The notes: generated from the letters alone by a model not told the origin. 64,000 bases of DNA from Gammaproteobacteria bacterium (GCA_031291255.1 JARLJN010000008.1:1-64000), one strand, 5' to 3'; numbered from the stretch's first letter, positions 16,315 through 25,546 are shown. A program made the numbers and translations.

Positions 16315-19011
16315 CTAATGTGCTGCATCCCAGTTATCACCCACTCCTATAGAAACTAATAAAGGCACTTTTAGATCAGATGCTTCCATCATGTGTTTAC
16401 GTATCATTTCCATGATTTCAGTCGTTTTATCTTCAGCCACTTCAAAGACTAATTCATCGTGTACTTGCATAATCATTTTTGCCGCTATGTTATGGCTAGA
16501 TAACCAAGCATCTATGTTTATCATAGCGCGTTTAATAATGTCTGCGGCTGTCCCTTGTAAGGGTGCGTTAATTGCTGCGCGTTCAGCCGCTTTTTGTCGC
16601 ATGATTTGGCTGGAATTAATTTCAGGTAAATATAATCTGCGACCCCATAATGTTTCTACATAGCCTAGCTCATGTGCTTGTTTGCGCGTATTTTCCATGT
16701 ATTCACGCACTTTAGGATAACGTGCGAAATATTTTTCTATGTAATCTTGAGCCGCGTGTCTATCTATTCCTAATTGTTTTGCTAATCCAAATGCGGACAT
16801 ACCATAAATCAAACCGAAATTAATTGCTTTCGCACTGCGGCGTTGATCGGCTGTGACTTCATCCAACGGTATGCCTAATACTTCTGATGCAGTGGCTTGG
16901 TGAATATCAAGATTACGTGCAAATGCACTTAACAATGCTGGATCGTCAGACATGTGTGACATGATGCGTAATTCAATTTGTGAATAGTCAGCACTGATAA
17001 TTTTGCAACCCGGACTTGCAATAAACGCTTGGCGTATGCGTCTGCCTTCTGCCATGCGTATAGGGATGTTTTGTAAATTGGGATCTGAAGAAGATAAGCG
17101 CCCTGTTGCTGCACCGGTTTGATTGTAGGAAGTATGAATTCTTCCCGTATTCGAATCGATTTGTTCAGGCAATGTTTTTGTGTAAGTTGAAATTAATTTA
17201 CTGAGCGATCGATATTCAATAATAATTTTTGGTAACGGATAATCAAGCGCTAACTCTTGTAAAACAGCATCTGCTGTTGATGCTTGTCCTGTAGGTGTTT
17301 TTTGTAAAACAGGCAAATTTAATTTTGTAAAAAGAATTTCTTGTAATTGTTTAGGTGAATTCATATTAAATTTTGTATCAGCTAAATCATAAGCTTCACT
17401 TTCTAATTCCAATAAACGTTTTTCGATTTCTTCTGTTTGTATTTTTAATTTTTCTACATCAATTAAAACACCATTACGTTCTATGCGTGCAAGCACAGGA
17501 ATTAAAGGTAATTCAATTTCATTTAAAATAAATTTAAGTCCAGCTTCTGCAGCAATTTTTGGATATAAAGTTTCATGTAATTGTAATGTAATATCTGCAT
17601 CTTCTGCTGCATAAGGCGCTGCTTGTTCAATACTAACTTGATCAAAACAAATTTGTTTAGCACCTTTGCCTGCAACTTCTTCATAAGGAATAGTGCGGCA
17701 GCCTAAATATTTTAAGGCTAATGCATCCATGCCATGATTGTTGCTAGAGCTGTCTAACACGTAAGATTCCAGCATGGTATCTGAGCCTATGCCTTGTAAT
17801 GTAATTCCATAATTGGCTAATACTTCTAAATCATATTTTATATTTTGCCCGATTTTTTTTATGTTGGGATCTTCAAGCAAAGGTTTTAATTGTCGTAATA
17901 CAAAATCACGTGATAATTGTGTAGGTGCATTTTCGTAGCTGTGTGCAAGTGGAATATAAGCTGCAGATCCTGCAGTAATCGCAAAGCTTACACCTACAAT
18001 TTCGGCTTGCATGTAATTTAATGATGTTGTTTCTGTATCAAATGCAAAATGTTTTGCGTCTTTTAATTTGTTTAACCATTCAATAAATTTTTCAGATGTG
18101 AGTATAGTTTCATAATGTGTTTTTTTATCTTTTATTTCTTGTTCAGGTTTGTTTTCTGCTAACAATGCAGCTAACCAATTTTTAAATTCGTATTCACGAA
18201 ACAGTGCAATCAGTTGTTCTGTGTCAGGTGTTTTGCGATCTAACTCTTCTATGCTGACACTGAGCGGCACATCTAATTTAATGGTGGCCAATTGTTTAGA
18301 CATAGGTATTTGTGGAATTGCAGTTCGTAATTTTTCGCCGACCTTTCCTTTGATTTCATCAGCGTGTTTGATAACACCCTCTAACGTACCGTATTCTAAT
18401 AACCATTTGACTGCAGTTTTAGGACCGCATTGTGGAACACCTGGAATGTTATCGCTGGTGTCGCCCACTAACGCGAGATAATCAATGATACTTTCTGGTG
18501 GAATTCCAAATTTTTCTTTTACACTTTCAGGATTCAAATAGGTATCTGTCATGGTGTTGACTAACGTGATGTGTTTATCGACGAGTTGTGCCAGATCTTT
18601 ATCACCAGTTGAAATAAGTGTGTTGACCCCTTGTTTTGCAGCAGATTTTGCAAGTGTGCCTATCACATCGTCTGCTTCCACACCGTCTATCATGAGTATG
18701 GGTAATCCCATTGCAGCTATGATTGCGTGTATAGGTTCAATTTGTTTGACTAAATCTTCAGGCATAGCTGAGCGGTTTGCTTTGTATTGATCGTAAATGT
18801 CATCACGAAACGTTTTACCTTTTGCGTCAAACACAACGGCAATGTGTTCTGGCTGATGATCGCTGAGTAATTTTTTTAACATATTGATGACGCCATAAAT
18901 CGCGCCTGTGGGTAATTTTTTTGAATTAGTGAGCGACGGCATAGCGTGAAATGCGCGGTACAAATAGGATGAACCGTCGACGAGAATTAAAGGTTTTTTT
19001 GTGGCTGACAT
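16315..19011 (-). CDS. polA: DNA polymerase I
   Basis: The 898-residue protein has all three PolI modules. Residues 1-290 form the 5'-3' exonuclease (LVDGSSYLYRAFHAM, STGDKDLAQLV). Residues 310-490 form the 3'-5' exonuclease with the intact catalytic DTET (AFDTETTSLNY) and YAAEDADITLQL. The rest is the polymerase, with SADYSQIELR, RRSAKAINFGLIYGMS and MQVHDELVFEV. Length is close to the 928 residues of E. coli PolI. The gene stands alone, with the inverted-repeat element directly at its 3' end. Confidence 0.97.
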   Translation of the reverse strand: MSATKKPLILVDGSSYLYRAFHAMPSLTNSKKLPTGAIYGVINMLKKLLSDHQPEHIAVVFDAKGKTFRDDIYDQYKANRSAMPEDLVKQIEPIHAIIAAMGLPILMIDGVEADDVIGTLAKSAAKQGVNTLISTGDKDLAQLVDKHITLVNTMTDTYLNPESVKEKFGIPPESIIDYLALVGDTSDNIPGVPQCGPKTAVKWLLEYGTLEGVIKHADEIKGKVGEKLRTAIPQIPMSKQLATIKLDVPLSVSIEELDRKTPDTEQLIALFREYEFKNWLAALLAENKPEQEIKDKKTHYETILTSEKFIEWLNKLKDAKHFAFDTETTSLNYMQAEIVGVSFAITAGSAAYIPLAHSYENAPTQLSRDFVLRQLKPLLEDPNIKKIGQNIKYDLEVLANYGITLQGIGSDTMLESYVLDSSSNNHGMDALALKYLGCRTIPYEEVAGKGAKQICFDQVSIEQAAPYAAEDADITLQLHETLYPKIAAEAGLKFILNEIELPLIPVLARIERNGVLIDVEKLKIQTEEIEKRLLELESEAYDLADTKFNMNSPKQLQEILFTKLNLPVLQKTPTGQASTADAVLQELALDYPLPKIIIEYRSLSKLISTYTKTLPEQIDSNTGRIHTSYNQTGAATGRLSSSDPNLQNIPIRMAEGRRIRQAFIASPGCKIISADYSQIELRIMSHMSDDPALLSAFARNLDIHQATASEVLGIPLDEVTADQRRSAKAINFGLIYGMSAFGLAKQLGIDRHAAQDYIEKYFARYPKVREYMENTRKQAHELGYVETLWGRRLYLPEINSSQIMRQKAAERAAINAPLQGTAADIIKRAMINIDAWLSSHNIAAKMIMQVHDELVFEVAEDKTTEIMEMIRKHMMEASDLKVPLLVSIGVGDNWDAAH

Positions 19012-19081
19012 GGCTTAAGCTTCCTGCGGCGAAAGACATGCAGGATAATATTATGCAGGGGTTAGGGCAAGCTTTCTTGCG

Positions 19082-19106
19082 GGGTCAGGCCTGCATTGTG
19101 CGTTAA
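19082..19106 (+). repeat. RAYT-associated repeat, left copy
   Basis: GGGTCAGGCCTGCATTGTGC followed by GTTAA. The core CAGGCCTG is itself palindromic. A second, partial copy follows at 19112-19128. Confidence 0.75.
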
Positions 19107-19276
19107 ATTGCGGGTCAGGCCTGTATTGAGATGCATTGTTAGTTAGTAATATATTTTTTTTAAAAATAGTATTAAAATTTAGATCCAATCAATTTGTCCA
19201 ATTTTTTCTCTCATCTTCAAACTGTCTATTTCTTCTTTTCAAATTCTAATTTTTATTTAATTGCCTTGGAGTGTTT

Positions 19277-20218
19277 ATGCCACGAAAACCTAGAATTCAT
19301 TATTCGGGTGCTTTTTATCACGTTATGTTACGAGGGAATGGCGGTGAAGATATTTTTTTTGATAATGACGACCGAACAAAATTTCTTTCGCTAATCAATG
19401 AAGGTGTTAATCGATTTAATTTTCGGGTTCATGGTTTTTGTTTAATGACAAATCATGTCCATCTTGCACTCCAAGTTGGCGAAATACCTTTATCTAACAT
19501 TATTCAAAACATTAGTTTTCGTTATACCAGAATAATGAATAAAAAAAGAAATAAAATTGGTCACTTATTTCAAGGGCGATATAAAGCCCTTATTGTGGAT
19601 GCAGATAACTATTTGTTGAAACTGATCCAATATATTCATCTCAATCCTGTTCGAGCTAACATGGTTATTAATCCAGGGGATTATAGGTGGAGTAGTCATA
19701 ATGCATATTTAAAGTTGTCCTATTTCTCATGGTTAACTACAAGCTATGTTTTACGATATTTTTCAACTGACGAAAGGGATTCGCTTATTGGCTATAAAAA
19801 ATTTATCTTAGAACCATTTGATCAAAATGCAGCAATAAATTTTAATATAGCGAATAAAAAAAGTTTTCCAGCTATATGTGACGATGTCTTTATGAAAAAA
19901 TTGGAATCTCTCCAAAATAATATCGAAGAATCTTTTGATCTTACTCTCGATCAGCTTATTGATTCAGTGTGTTTATTTTACAAAATTGAAGAAGCATGTT
20001 TGTATGTAAAATCTAGAAATCGCTTTAATTCAAAAATACGCGCTGTTATTGCTTGGCTTGCTTTAGAATTTAAAATAGGTTCTGCTGCTATGGTGGCGAA
20101 TTATTTTAAGTGTGAGCACACTACAGTCACCCGTGCTATAAAAAGAATCCTGTTAACGGGTGGGAGCCATGAGTTGAATATAATTAAGAATAAAATTATT
20201 AATGAATTTTGTGGCTAA
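19277..20218 (+). CDS. REP-associated tyrosine transposase (RAYT) with DnaA-like C-terminal HTH
   Basis: The 313-residue protein belongs to the Y1 (IS200-like) HUH superfamily. It has the N-terminal signature MPRKPRIHYSGAFYHVMLRG, the metal-binding HUH motif in LMTNHVHLALQ, and a candidate catalytic tyrosine in SFRYTRIMNKK. It also has the family phrase HLFQGRYKALIVD followed by YIHLNPVRANMV. Residues from about 210 form an extra C-terminal domain that resembles DnaA domain IV (KCEHTTVTRAIKRIL, compare [12 protein letters not shown] in DnaA). ATG 19277 follows a TTGGAG ribosome site. Such proteins process REP-type hairpins as single-stranded DNA. Frame and motifs are intact, so it may be active. 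Confidence 0.88.
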   Translation: MPRKPRIHYSGAFYHVMLRGNGGEDIFFDNDDRTKFLSLINEGVNRFNFRVHGFCLMTNHVHLALQVGEIPLSNIIQNISFRYTRIMNKKRNKIGHLFQGRYKALIVDADNYLLKLIQYIHLNPVRANMVINPGDYRWSSHNAYLKLSYFSWLTTSYVLRYFSTDERDSLIGYKKFILEPFDQNAAINFNIANKKSFPAICDDVFMKKLESLQNNIEESFDLTLDQLIDSVCLFYKIEEACLYVKSRNRFNSKIRAVIAWLALEFKIGSAAMVANYFKCEHTTVTRAIKRILLTGGSHELNIIKNKIINEFCG

Positions 20219-20268
20219 CCCATTTTTATAAAAAATCTAAAGAATGTATGGGTTCATGTTTTTAGTGA

Positions 20269-20293
20269 TTAACGCACATTGCAGGCCTGACCC
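20269..20293 (-). repeat. RAYT-associated repeat, right copy
   Basis: TTAACGCACATTGCAGGCCT followed by GACCC, the reverse complement of the left copy at 19082-19106 with a single mismatch. Confidence 0.8.
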
Positions 20294-20326
20294 TCATCGC
20301 TTCTCATCGCTTTCAGTTTTTTTAAA

Positions 20327-20355
20327 CAGACATATTATTTATCACGCGTTATAAT
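20327..20355 (+). promoter_or_regulatory. Promoter of the relB-like antitoxin gene
   Basis: TATAAT at 20350-20355 is a perfect -10. CAGACA at 20327-20332 matches four of six -35 bases with a 17-bp spacer. GAGGTG precedes the ATG at 20397. Confidence 0.5.
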
Positions 20356-20396
20356 TGATCTACAAAGCGTAAAAAATTATTTGAGGTGTTATTAAT

Positions 20397-20600
20397 ATGC
20401 TAAATTTACATGAAAAATTCATTGTGGATGAAAAAGGGAAGAGGACAGCAGCTGTTTTACCTTATGCTGAATGGAAAAAAGTCGCTGCTATTCTCGAAGA
20501 GTATGAGGATATTTGCGCATATGACAAAGCAAAATCGCTATCATCTAAGCCTGTCTCTTTTACAACGGCTGTAAAAAAGCTTAAAGCTCGTCGTTCATGA
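20397..20600 (+). CDS. RelB-type antitoxin
   Basis: The 67-residue protein has the short N-terminal hydrophobic/acidic start and the central phrase TAAVLPYAEWKKVAAILEEYED, followed by a charged tail, typical of the small antitoxins paired with RelE/ParE toxins. Its stop overlaps the toxin ATG (ATGA at 20597-20600), the usual translational coupling. The toxin gene is broken, so the antitoxin is now probably without a partner unless it acts elsewhere. The pair lies between two copies of the RAYT-associated repeat. Confidence 0.75.
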   Translation: MLNLHEKFIVDEKGKRTAAVLPYAEWKKVAAILEEYEDICAYDKAKSLSSKPVSFTTAVKKLKARRS

Positions 20601-20829
20601 AATATCAAATTGAAATTGAGCGTAGTGCTTTAAAAACATTGCAAATAATTCCATCAAAAGATAGAAATAAACTGATTGATGCTATTGAAAAACTCGCAAG
20701 AAATTAATGGGTCGTGATGGTTGGCGTATACGCGTTGGCAATTACCGCGTCATATATGAAATAAAAGATCAGATTTGTTATATTTTGGTATTGGATGTTG
20801 GGCATCGAAAAGAAATTTATAAACAATAA
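20597..20829 (+). pseudogene. RelE-type toxin, frameshifted by an internal deletion
   Basis: ATG at 20597 begins MKYQIEIERSALKTLQIIPS and reaches AIEKLARN before TAA at 20707. The remainder continues in another frame as KKLMGRDGWRIRVGNYRVI and ends VGHRKEIYKQ at 20829. Compared with intact RelE proteins, roughly ten residues between the IEKLA and KKL segments (normally a NPRP-type loop) are missing, and the frame is lost. The reading frames are otherwise clean, so the damage looks recent. Confidence 0.8.
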
Positions 20830-20859
20830 TTCATGTACTTGGTTACACTGTTTTAGTAC

Positions 20860-20884
20860 TTAACGCACATTGCAGGCCTGACCC
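20860..20884 (-). repeat. RAYT-associated repeat, distal copy
   Basis: TTAACGCACATTGCAGGCCT followed by GACCC, identical to the copy at 20269-20293. Both are preceded by a TTTTAGT sequence. Between them lies the relB/relE remnant. Confidence 0.8.
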
Positions 20885-20904
20885 GCTTTGAACCACTTAA
20901 CTAG

Positions 20905-21519
20905 CTACTGTCTTTTTATAGTCACAGTGCTAGCGTTATAATTACCGTTTTCTAGATAAACATAAATACCTAGCACACTAGTGGTTGAATTCCAAAGTAC
21001 GCTTATGGTCTTTGATTTACCCCACAGCATGTCATAATAATCATCCCTTGTCATACCAGAAGTAGCGAGAGTGGCAGCAAATTGTAAAGACACCGGATCA
21101 AGGGCATCCATACGTACAGACATAGAACACTCTGTCCATCCGCCGCCACAGCTGTTGTTAGGATTTATACTAAATGTCCAGCTTACAAAATATGTTCCCG
21201 GACACAAACTTCCGCCATGGTTTGAGTCAGCGATTGTTGTAATATATCCATTGACGGGGGATCCATAACTGGTCGCTGGAATATTGTTGACAGCAGAAGT
21301 GACGCTCGAGCTCGGGCAACCCGTATTCTGAGGGTGTAGCGGATAAGTACTTGCAGTACTATCCGTTGGAAAAGCAAAACATGCATCAAAGAACACTATG
21401 CCGTTCAGCAAGATAAAAACTTTTAATAACAAGCTGATTTTACGCCTAAAATAAGATGTGCCCCGCATATCTTCTTCCCCCCTTACTACTATACTTTGAT
21501 TATAGTTCATTATATGCAA
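20905..21519 (-). CDS. Secreted hypothetical protein
   Basis: The frame encodes 204 residues with a hydrophobic export signal at about 27-50 (LLLKVFILLNGIVFFDACFA). The likely start is an internal Met such as MRGTSYFRRK (about residue 18) rather than the first one. The mature part is Ser/Thr/Asn rich, with four cysteines in two pairs (CPSSS, LCPGTYF, NSCGGGWTECSM), suggesting disulfides. No family is recognised. It is followed on the same strand, 26 bp apart, by another secreted protein gene, so the two may work together. Confidence 0.6.
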   Translation of the reverse strand: MHIMNYNQSIVVRGEEDMRGTSYFRRKISLLLKVFILLNGIVFFDACFAFPTDSTASTYPLHPQNTGCPSSSVTSAVNNIPATSYGSPVNGYITTIADSNHGGSLCPGTYFVSWTFSINPNNSCGGGWTECSMSVRMDALDPVSLQFAATLATSGMTRDDYYDMLWGKSKTISVLWNSTTSVLGIYVYLENGNYNASTVTIKRQ

Positions 21520-21545
21520 AAGGTAAGTGCATCAAAAATAAACCG

Positions 21546-22241
21546 TTACGCATGTGACATTAATGTGATGGTGAAAGATGAGCCGCTCTGACCTACCCAC
21601 CAGTTACTTGAGTTATTGGTGTCTGTCCAAACACGAGGTAACCAAATTGTAGCTCCAGCATTAAGATAAGCGCCACCATAAAGATAAAATACATACCAAA
21701 AAGGTGAACCTGGACCATAACCACCCGTAGCAAAATTGCTTAATTGAAGAGGCGTATCACCGGTATAAGAAATGCGTATATCATGAAAAGTGCCTGAGGC
21801 ATCAGGTGATGAAGCCCACGAATCCACCCATAGATTGAGAGGAAGGGTTGGAGGCCAGGGGGCTTGATTGGCAGTTAGAGCCCAAGTTATTCGTGCCCAA
21901 AATTCATAATATCCTGAATATGGTACAGTATAGCTACTAGTACTCCCATCCGATGCAAGCATTTGCAGGGGACTGTTTACACTTGCACCTGCAGATCCAT
22001 TTACATTTAAGGCCGTAAATTGATCAGATCGAGACCAAGAAGGAATAGAGAGCACTTTAGAAATGTTTGGTAGATAGTCTAGCGTGCTTTGCGTACCCGT
22101 ACTGGCTGTTAATCCCGTGCTATCTGTTGCAAAGCTCGGTATTGAAAAAATCCCAAGCATCAGGCAAGGTAATGCTTTGATCACCGCATTTTTCGTTATT
22201 TTTTTGAATAAAACCTGAATCTTATCAATGCGACATCTCAT
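21546..22241 (-). CDS. Secreted protein with C1q/TNF-like jelly-roll features
   Basis: The 231-residue protein has an export signal (CLMLGIFSIPSFA near residue 25-38). The mature domain reads like the C1q/TNF jelly roll: FTALNVNG, then YTVPYSGYYEFWARITW, then a glycine-rich strand-turn region, LNAGATIWLP, and a final SSFTITLMSHA. In C1q domains the equivalents are the tVPxxGxYxF strand, the laGDxVwl strand and the SxFsGfLl C-terminus. This is a pattern match and not a confirmed assignment. If correct, it would be an exported trimeric binding protein. Confidence 0.55.
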   Translation of the reverse strand: MRCRIDKIQVLFKKITKNAVIKALPCLMLGIFSIPSFATDSTGLTASTGTQSTLDYLPNISKVLSIPSWSRSDQFTALNVNGSAGASVNSPLQMLASDGSTSSYTVPYSGYYEFWARITWALTANQAPWPPTLPLNLWVDSWASSPDASGTFHDIRISYTGDTPLQLSNFATGGYGPGSPFWYVFYLYGGAYLNAGATIWLPRVWTDTNNSSNWWVGQSGSSFTITLMSHA

Positions 22242-22427
22242 TGCGCTCTGCTCCGTGTACTTATCTCTTTAAGTATAGGAGTGTATGGGTAAAAGTGCAA
22301 ATGGATGGTTGTAGCCATGGCCTTGCCCACGTCTCTCAACGTCTTGTCTTCGCGAGACCTCGTAGCGTTTGGTCGTGGCGATCCAGGGTGGCATCAGAGT
22401 GCGCCACTATCCGATGTGTGATTTTAT

Positions 22428-23567
22428 TTAACAAATAAATTCCAAATAATTGTTACGATTAATAAGACTGTAATGCGAATCTGGATAAGCATTTTGCCAA
22501 TCTTTAGGGATTTTTTTATTTTCTTTCCCCCATTTGAATTCATAGGCATATAAAGTTCCCTCTCTCTCTTCTATATAATCAATTTCTTTTTGGTCCCACG
22601 TGCGCCAAAAATAATTGTTCGCATAGATAGGAATATAGGATTGTTTTTTGAGCCGCTCAATACAGAGGAAATTTTCCCAGAGATTGCCCATATCATTACG
22701 CAGACTGATGGGGTTAAAATTTGCAATGAGTGCATTACGTATGCCAGTATCATAAAAATAATATTTACTTTTTTTTGTGATTTCTTTGCGTAGATTGCGA
22801 CTAAAGCCTCTGAGGTTAAAAATAACAAAACCTTTTTCAAGTAAGTCAAGATAACGCGAAACAGTTTTGGTATCGATTCCTAATTGTTTAGCTAGCTCTG
22901 AATGAGAAACTTCACTGCCAATTTGAAAAGCCAGTAGCCGTAATAAGTCTAATAAAGTTTTTGAATTTTTAACTTTGTCTAATTCTAAAATATCTTTTAA
23001 TAAATATGAATGAGTGATCTCAGTAATATAATCTCGCTTTGCTTGAGTTGTTGTTGCTTTTATTACTTCGGGATAACTTCCATAAATTAAATATTCTTCT
23101 AAGTTTTCTTTTAGTTCGAAATGATTTTTGGTCTGTGAAATTTCTAATTGAGCAAGTGGAAAAAGGGTTAAAGTTTTTTTTCGGCCTGTTAATGGCTCGC
23201 CAATTTGACCCGCTAATTCAAATGATGAAGAGCCCGTGACAATGATTCGGATATTTGGCTCTTGGTCGGCCATGATTTTTAATGCCAATCCAATATTTGG
23301 AATTCGTTGTGCTTCATCAATGACTATTAGCTCATATCCAGTCGTAAATTCTTTGATTGTTTTAAAGTCAGCCGTACCTAATGTGGTTTGCAATAATAAG
23401 TTGTCGCCTGATTCTAGTTTATATCGATATGGGCATTCAGCCAGATAATGTTTTAGCAGGGTGGTTTTTCCAACTTGCCTGGCACCATAAATGATAAGTA
23501 CTTTATTGGGTTCACAATAAGGCTCTAAATTTTTGTAATATCTTGGAATATAACGAGTATCAGTCAT
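22428..23567 (-). CDS. AAA-type ATPase with DUF4143 / nuclease-like C-terminus
   Basis: This is the second member of the family found at 10500-11621. The Walker A is YGARQVGKTTLL, the Walker B is IVIDEAQRIP, and sensor-like VTGSSSFELAG follows. A winged-helix segment reads LAKQLGIDTKTVSRYLDLL. The C-terminus carries KEIDYIEEREG and YAFEFKWG-like residues (the frame reads YEFKWG), the restriction-nuclease-like motif. It is 379 residues long and intact, with ATG at 23567. The two copies are clearly different in sequence, so they are not a recent duplication. Function unknown. Confidence 0.8.
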   Translation of the reverse strand: MTDTRYIPRYYKNLEPYCEPNKVLIIYGARQVGKTTLLKHYLAECPYRYKLESGDNLLLQTTLGTADFKTIKEFTTGYELIVIDEAQRIPNIGLALKIMADQEPNIRIIVTGSSSFELAGQIGEPLTGRKKTLTLFPLAQLEISQTKNHFELKENLEEYLIYGSYPEVIKATTTQAKRDYITEITHSYLLKDILELDKVKNSKTLLDLLRLLAFQIGSEVSHSELAKQLGIDTKTVSRYLDLLEKGFVIFNLRGFSRNLRKEITKKSKYYFYDTGIRNALIANFNPISLRNDMGNLWENFLCIERLKKQSYIPIYANNYFWRTWDQKEIDYIEEREGTLYAYEFKWGKENKKIPKDWQNAYPDSHYSLINRNNYLEFIC

Positions 23568-24001
23568 TTCAAGCCCTAAAATAGTGATATTTTATGGATA
23601 TTATATCCTTCAAATAGGCTAATTTCAAGGAGTATAGCTTATCAGTTGTTCTGATTCGCTTGATTCATAAAAATGGCTGGAGAAGATTATCGCAATTGGC
23701 GAGCACGCGGAACCACATTAACAACTATTGATTGCATTATTGGAGCAACTGCTAAGATGAATAAGCATAAACTGGCAACGCGTAATGTGCATCATTACCC
23801 GGATACTGACATCCTATTTGGTGGAGACCAATGATTTTTATATTACGATTGCCTGTAATTAAATGACCTAATAATGCATATCTGAAAGCATTTTAATCTA
23901 TAAAAAATCCCCCTCACCTAAAGATTCTCATTTACAGCAGAATGCTCTATTCTATTCAGTCGAGTTAAGTCTAAGACCGCAAATCAGTAGGAGCTTTACC
24001 A
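23568..24001. other. 433-bp region upstream of dnaA
   Basis: The region contains a remnant of a PIN-domain toxin gene (23673-23834) and the dnaA leader. I looked for DnaA boxes (TTWTNCACA) and found none, so there is no visible oriC here. An AGTAGGAGC ribosome site precedes the dnaA GTG. Confidence 0.5.
23673..23834 (+). pseudogene. VapC-type PIN-domain toxin, C-terminal remnant
   Basis: A 53-residue frame reads MAGEDYRNWRARGTTLTTID, then CIIGATAKMNKHKLATRNVH and HYPDTDILFGGDQ. This is the typical end of VapC proteins, with TxxD and the later Asp of the PIN active site. The N-terminal half, with the first catalytic Asp, is missing. No antitoxin gene is visible upstream. It is a decayed toxin gene. 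Confidence 0.65.
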
Positions 24002-25375
24002 GTGAGTGCAACGCTATGGGAAAAATGTTTAGATTGTCTTCAGGATGAATTTCCATCCCAGCAGTTCAATACCTGGATTAGGCCGTTACAAGCTGAGTAT
24101 GCTGAAAATAAACTCGTTTTATTAGCCCCCAACCGTTTCGTGTTGGATTGGATTTTAGAGCGATTTCTGGGCCGCATTAACGAATTAGTCAGACAGTTTA
24201 GTGACCCTGACCCTGCACCTACGGTAAGCCTGGAAATAGGCAGCTCCCGGGCTGAGACAACCCGCGTAGAAGCGCCTTATAGGCCCCAGCAGCAGGCGAA
24301 TGCACCAACCCCTGCTCGTAGCAGACCTGTACCAGCAAACGAGCTTCCTAACCATCGCAGCAACGTTAATCCTAATTACACCTTTGACAACTTTGTGGAA
24401 GGTAAATCTAACCAATTGGCAAAAGCAGCCTCGTTACAGGTGGCCGAAAACCCGGCCGTGGCTTATAACCCACTGTACTTGTATGGCGGCGTAGGATTGG
24501 GTAAAACCCACCTTTTACATGCAATTGGCAACCAGATCATGGTAAATAACCCCCAAGCCAAGGTTTTGTATTTGCATTCTGAACGTTTTGTAGCGGACAT
24601 GGTTAAAGCATTACAAACAAACGCGATGAACGAATTTAAGCGCTATTACCGTACTGTTGACGCACTTTTAATAGACGATATCCAATTTTTCGCTGGTAAG
24701 GATAGATCGCAAGAAGAGTTTTTCCATACATTTAATGCCCTGTTAGAAAGTCAGCAGCAAGTGATATTAACTTGTGACCGCTATCCTAAAGAAATTAATG
24801 GCGTAGAAGAACGTTTAAAATCCCGTTTTGGCTGGGGTTTAACAGTTTCTGTAGAACCGCCAGAATTAGAAACTCGCGTGGCGATTTTGATGAGTAAAGC
24901 TGAGCAATCACACATCAATTTACCGTATGAAGTCGCTTTTTTTGTCGCGAAACGCATACGATCTAACGTGCGTGAATTAGAAGGTGCATTGAAGCGTATT
25001 ATTGCAAATGCGCACTTTACGGGTAAAGCGATTACATTAGATTTTGTAAAAGATGCTTTGAGAGATTTGCTGGCTCTGCAAGATAAGTTAATTACGATAG
25101 AAAATATTCAAAAAACCGTAGCTGAATATTACAAAGTTAAAATGGCAGATTTACTGTCTAAACGCCGCAGCCGCTCAGTAGCACGTCCTCGCCAAATGGC
25201 CATGGCCTTAGCGAAAGAGCTAACCAATCACAGCTTGCCTGAAATAGGCGATGCATTCGGCGGCAGAGATCATACGACGGTTTTACATGCTTGCCGTAAA
25301 ATTGTAGAGTTAAAACAAGCAACGCAGGATGTAGAAGAAGATTATACGAATTTGTTGAGGATTTTGACGACGTAA
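24002..25375 (+). CDS. dnaA: Chromosomal replication initiator protein
   Basis: The 457-residue DnaA starts at GTG 24002 ([20 protein letters not shown]) with a good ribosome site. It has domain I, a variable linker (about 85-120), and the AAA+ domain with Walker [12 protein letters not shown] and Walker [13 protein letters not shown]. The C-terminal DNA-binding domain carries the signature [15 protein letters not shown]. It binds DnaA boxes and opens the origin. It heads the conserved dnaA-dnaN-recF-gyrB group, separated from dnaN by a palindromic repeat. Confidence 0.98.
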   Translation: MSATLWEKCLDCLQDEFPSQQFNTWIRPLQAEYAENKLVLLAPNRFVLDWILERFLGRINELVRQFSDPDPAPTVSLEIGSSRAETTRVEAPYRPQQQANAPTPARSRPVPANELPNHRSNVNPNYTFDNFVEGKSNQLAKAASLQVAENPAVAYNPLYLYGGVGLGKTHLLHAIGNQIMVNNPQAKVLYLHSERFVADMVKALQTNAMNEFKRYYRTVDALLIDDIQFFAGKDRSQEEFFHTFNALLESQQQVILTCDRYPKEINGVEERLKSRFGWGLTVSVEPPELETRVAILMSKAEQSHINLPYEVAFFVAKRIRSNVRELEGALKRIIANAHFTGKAITLDFVKDALRDLLALQDKLITIENIQKTVAEYYKVKMADLLSKRRSRSVARPRQMAMALAKELTNHSLPEIGDAFGGRDHTTVLHACRKIVELKQATQDVEEDYTNLLRILTT

Positions 25376-25402
25376 AGCTTGCCTAAGGCATACGATAAAA
25401 AT

Positions 25403-25508
25403 CGTAGGGTGGGTTAGGTGCGCTTTTTGCACCGTAACCCACCAAACACAATGGCTCGCTGTATTTTATTTGGTGGGTTACGGCAAAAAACGCCTAACCC
25501 ACCCTACG
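25403..25508. repeat. Palindromic repeat, GTAGGGTGGGTTAG family (B)
   Basis: CGTAGGGTGGGTTAGGTGCG starts the left arm at 25403. The right arm ends CGCCTAACCCACCCTACG at 25508. A second inner pair, GTAACCCACCAAA and TTTGGTGGGTTAC, extends the structure. It occupies most of the dnaA-dnaN gap. Related elements (GTAGGTTGGGTT) lie at 55073-55152 and 57439-57476. Confidence 0.85.
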
Positions 25509-25546
25509 TAAAGCCTATTTTCTTTAATTTGATCGAGACTTATAAC

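Larger units (their letters stand above)
19082..20293 (+). mobile_element. RAYT element flanked by inverted REP-like repeats
   Basis: The tyrosine transposase gene at 19277-20218 lies between GGGTCAGGCCTGCATTGTGC (start 19082) and its reverse complement at 20269-20293. The two 25-bp repeats match at 24 positions. An additional partial copy (GGGTCAGGCCTGTATTG) lies at 19112-19128, and a third full copy at 20860-20884. This is the arrangement expected of a REP-associated transposase and its own repeats. Confidence 0.75.

Noticed and set aside
23835..24001. oriC directly upstream of dnaA
   Set aside because: No TTWTNCACA boxes seen by eye, although gene strand bias would allow it.
25418..25546. 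N-terminal extension of DnaN
   Set aside because: Encoded by the family B repeat; conserved beta clamps start at MKLTV.
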